Assembly: GCF_000177215.2 (NCBI RefSeq)
Contig: NZ_CM001368.1
Coordinates: forward strand, 3,727,625 to 3,791,624
Direction of reading: 5' to 3'
Origin: Solidesulfovibrio carbinoliphilus subsp. oakridgensis
GTDB lineage: Bacteria; Desulfobacterota; Desulfovibrionia; Desulfovibrionales; Desulfovibrionaceae
DNA length: 64,000 nucleotides
Both the position numbers and the translations under genes were made by a program. Below are positions 63,874-64,000 of this stretch, one piece after another (positions within the stretch are counted from its first letter, which is position 1; every line of letters starts with the position of its first letter). The notes under the pieces were generated by a model. It was not told the DNA's origin. It searched no databases and saw only the letters and a program-made list of their open reading frames with translations.

Positions 63874-64000
63874 TCCGGCCGGCCCGTTGCGGCGGCGGCG
63901 CGGGGAGGGCGGCGGCGCCCCCGCGCCACGCGGCCTTTGGCCCCGTGCCCGTCCTGGCCCGGACCCTGGCCAGCGAAATAGGTGTTGACAAGGTGCCACC
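63874..64000. other. Window end with a possible promoter start
   Basis: GC-rich spacer after the aminotransferase gene. TTGACA at 63983-63988 is a perfect -35 box; the expected -10 would lie beyond the window, so it stays unproven. Confidence 0.3.

Overview
The window is GC-rich throughout except for a few short AT-rich patches. It looks like chromosome from a sulfate-reducing deltaproteobacterium of the Desulfovibrio/Solidesulfovibrio kind. That placing is an inference from the gene repertoire (Tad pilus locus, PII/Amt/GlnD set, many large histidine kinases, iron alcohol dehydrogenase, several flavin disulfide reductases), the strong Shine-Dalgarno sites and the base composition; no rRNA or marker gene is present to prove it.

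Layout. 1-5.4 kb (minus): a two-gene AddAB-type recombination nuclease/helicase operon, addA first, with addB running off the left edge. 5.7-18.3 kb: a Tad (Flp-type) pilus assembly locus. The plus strand carries cpaB, cpaC, a small lipoprotein, cpaE, cpaF, tadB, tadC and a small membrane protein. A divergently placed minus-strand block holds a TadE-like minor pilin, a TadG-like VWA protein, a second TadE-like protein and a small exported protein, and tadD follows on the plus strand. No Flp pilin or prepilin peptidase gene was found here. 18.4-24.4 kb: a hybrid histidine kinase, a HerA-like ATPase, a lytic transglycosylase and a radical SAM protein. 24.4-29.3 kb: three flavin disulfide reductases and a tiny membrane protein. 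29.5-38.5 kb: glycosyltransferases, a very large CBS-PAS hybrid kinase, a histidine phosphatase and an FkbM methyltransferase. 38.5-44.8 kb: a REC-PAS-kinase, then amtB-glnB, a strong terminator and glnD, which form a nitrogen-sensing set. 44.9-49 kb: peroxiredoxin with a small coupled protein, and a YkgJ-type cysteine protein translationally coupled to a class A penicillin-binding protein. 49.7-56.7 kb: mostly unknown genes (a Ser/Thr/Gly-rich protein, a protein of about 1040 residues with membrane segments, two small coiled-coil proteins) and an old-yellow-enzyme-like reductase. 57-64 kb: iron alcohol dehydrogenase, an AT-rich foreign-looking membrane gene, a PFK-2/FBPase-2-like protein, a U32 protease-family protein and an aminotransferase.

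Non-coding structure is notable. Three complete intergenic elements of 190-300 bp are bounded by the same perfect 15-bp inverted repeats (start ATGCCTCCGGCGGCC); half-copies occur elsewhere. One of these elements supplies both the C-terminus of a kinase and the ribosome-binding site of the next gene. A second family of roughly 105-bp, AT-rich elements begins right at TAG stop codons inside the Tad locus.

No tRNA, rRNA, CRISPR array or transposase gene was recognised.
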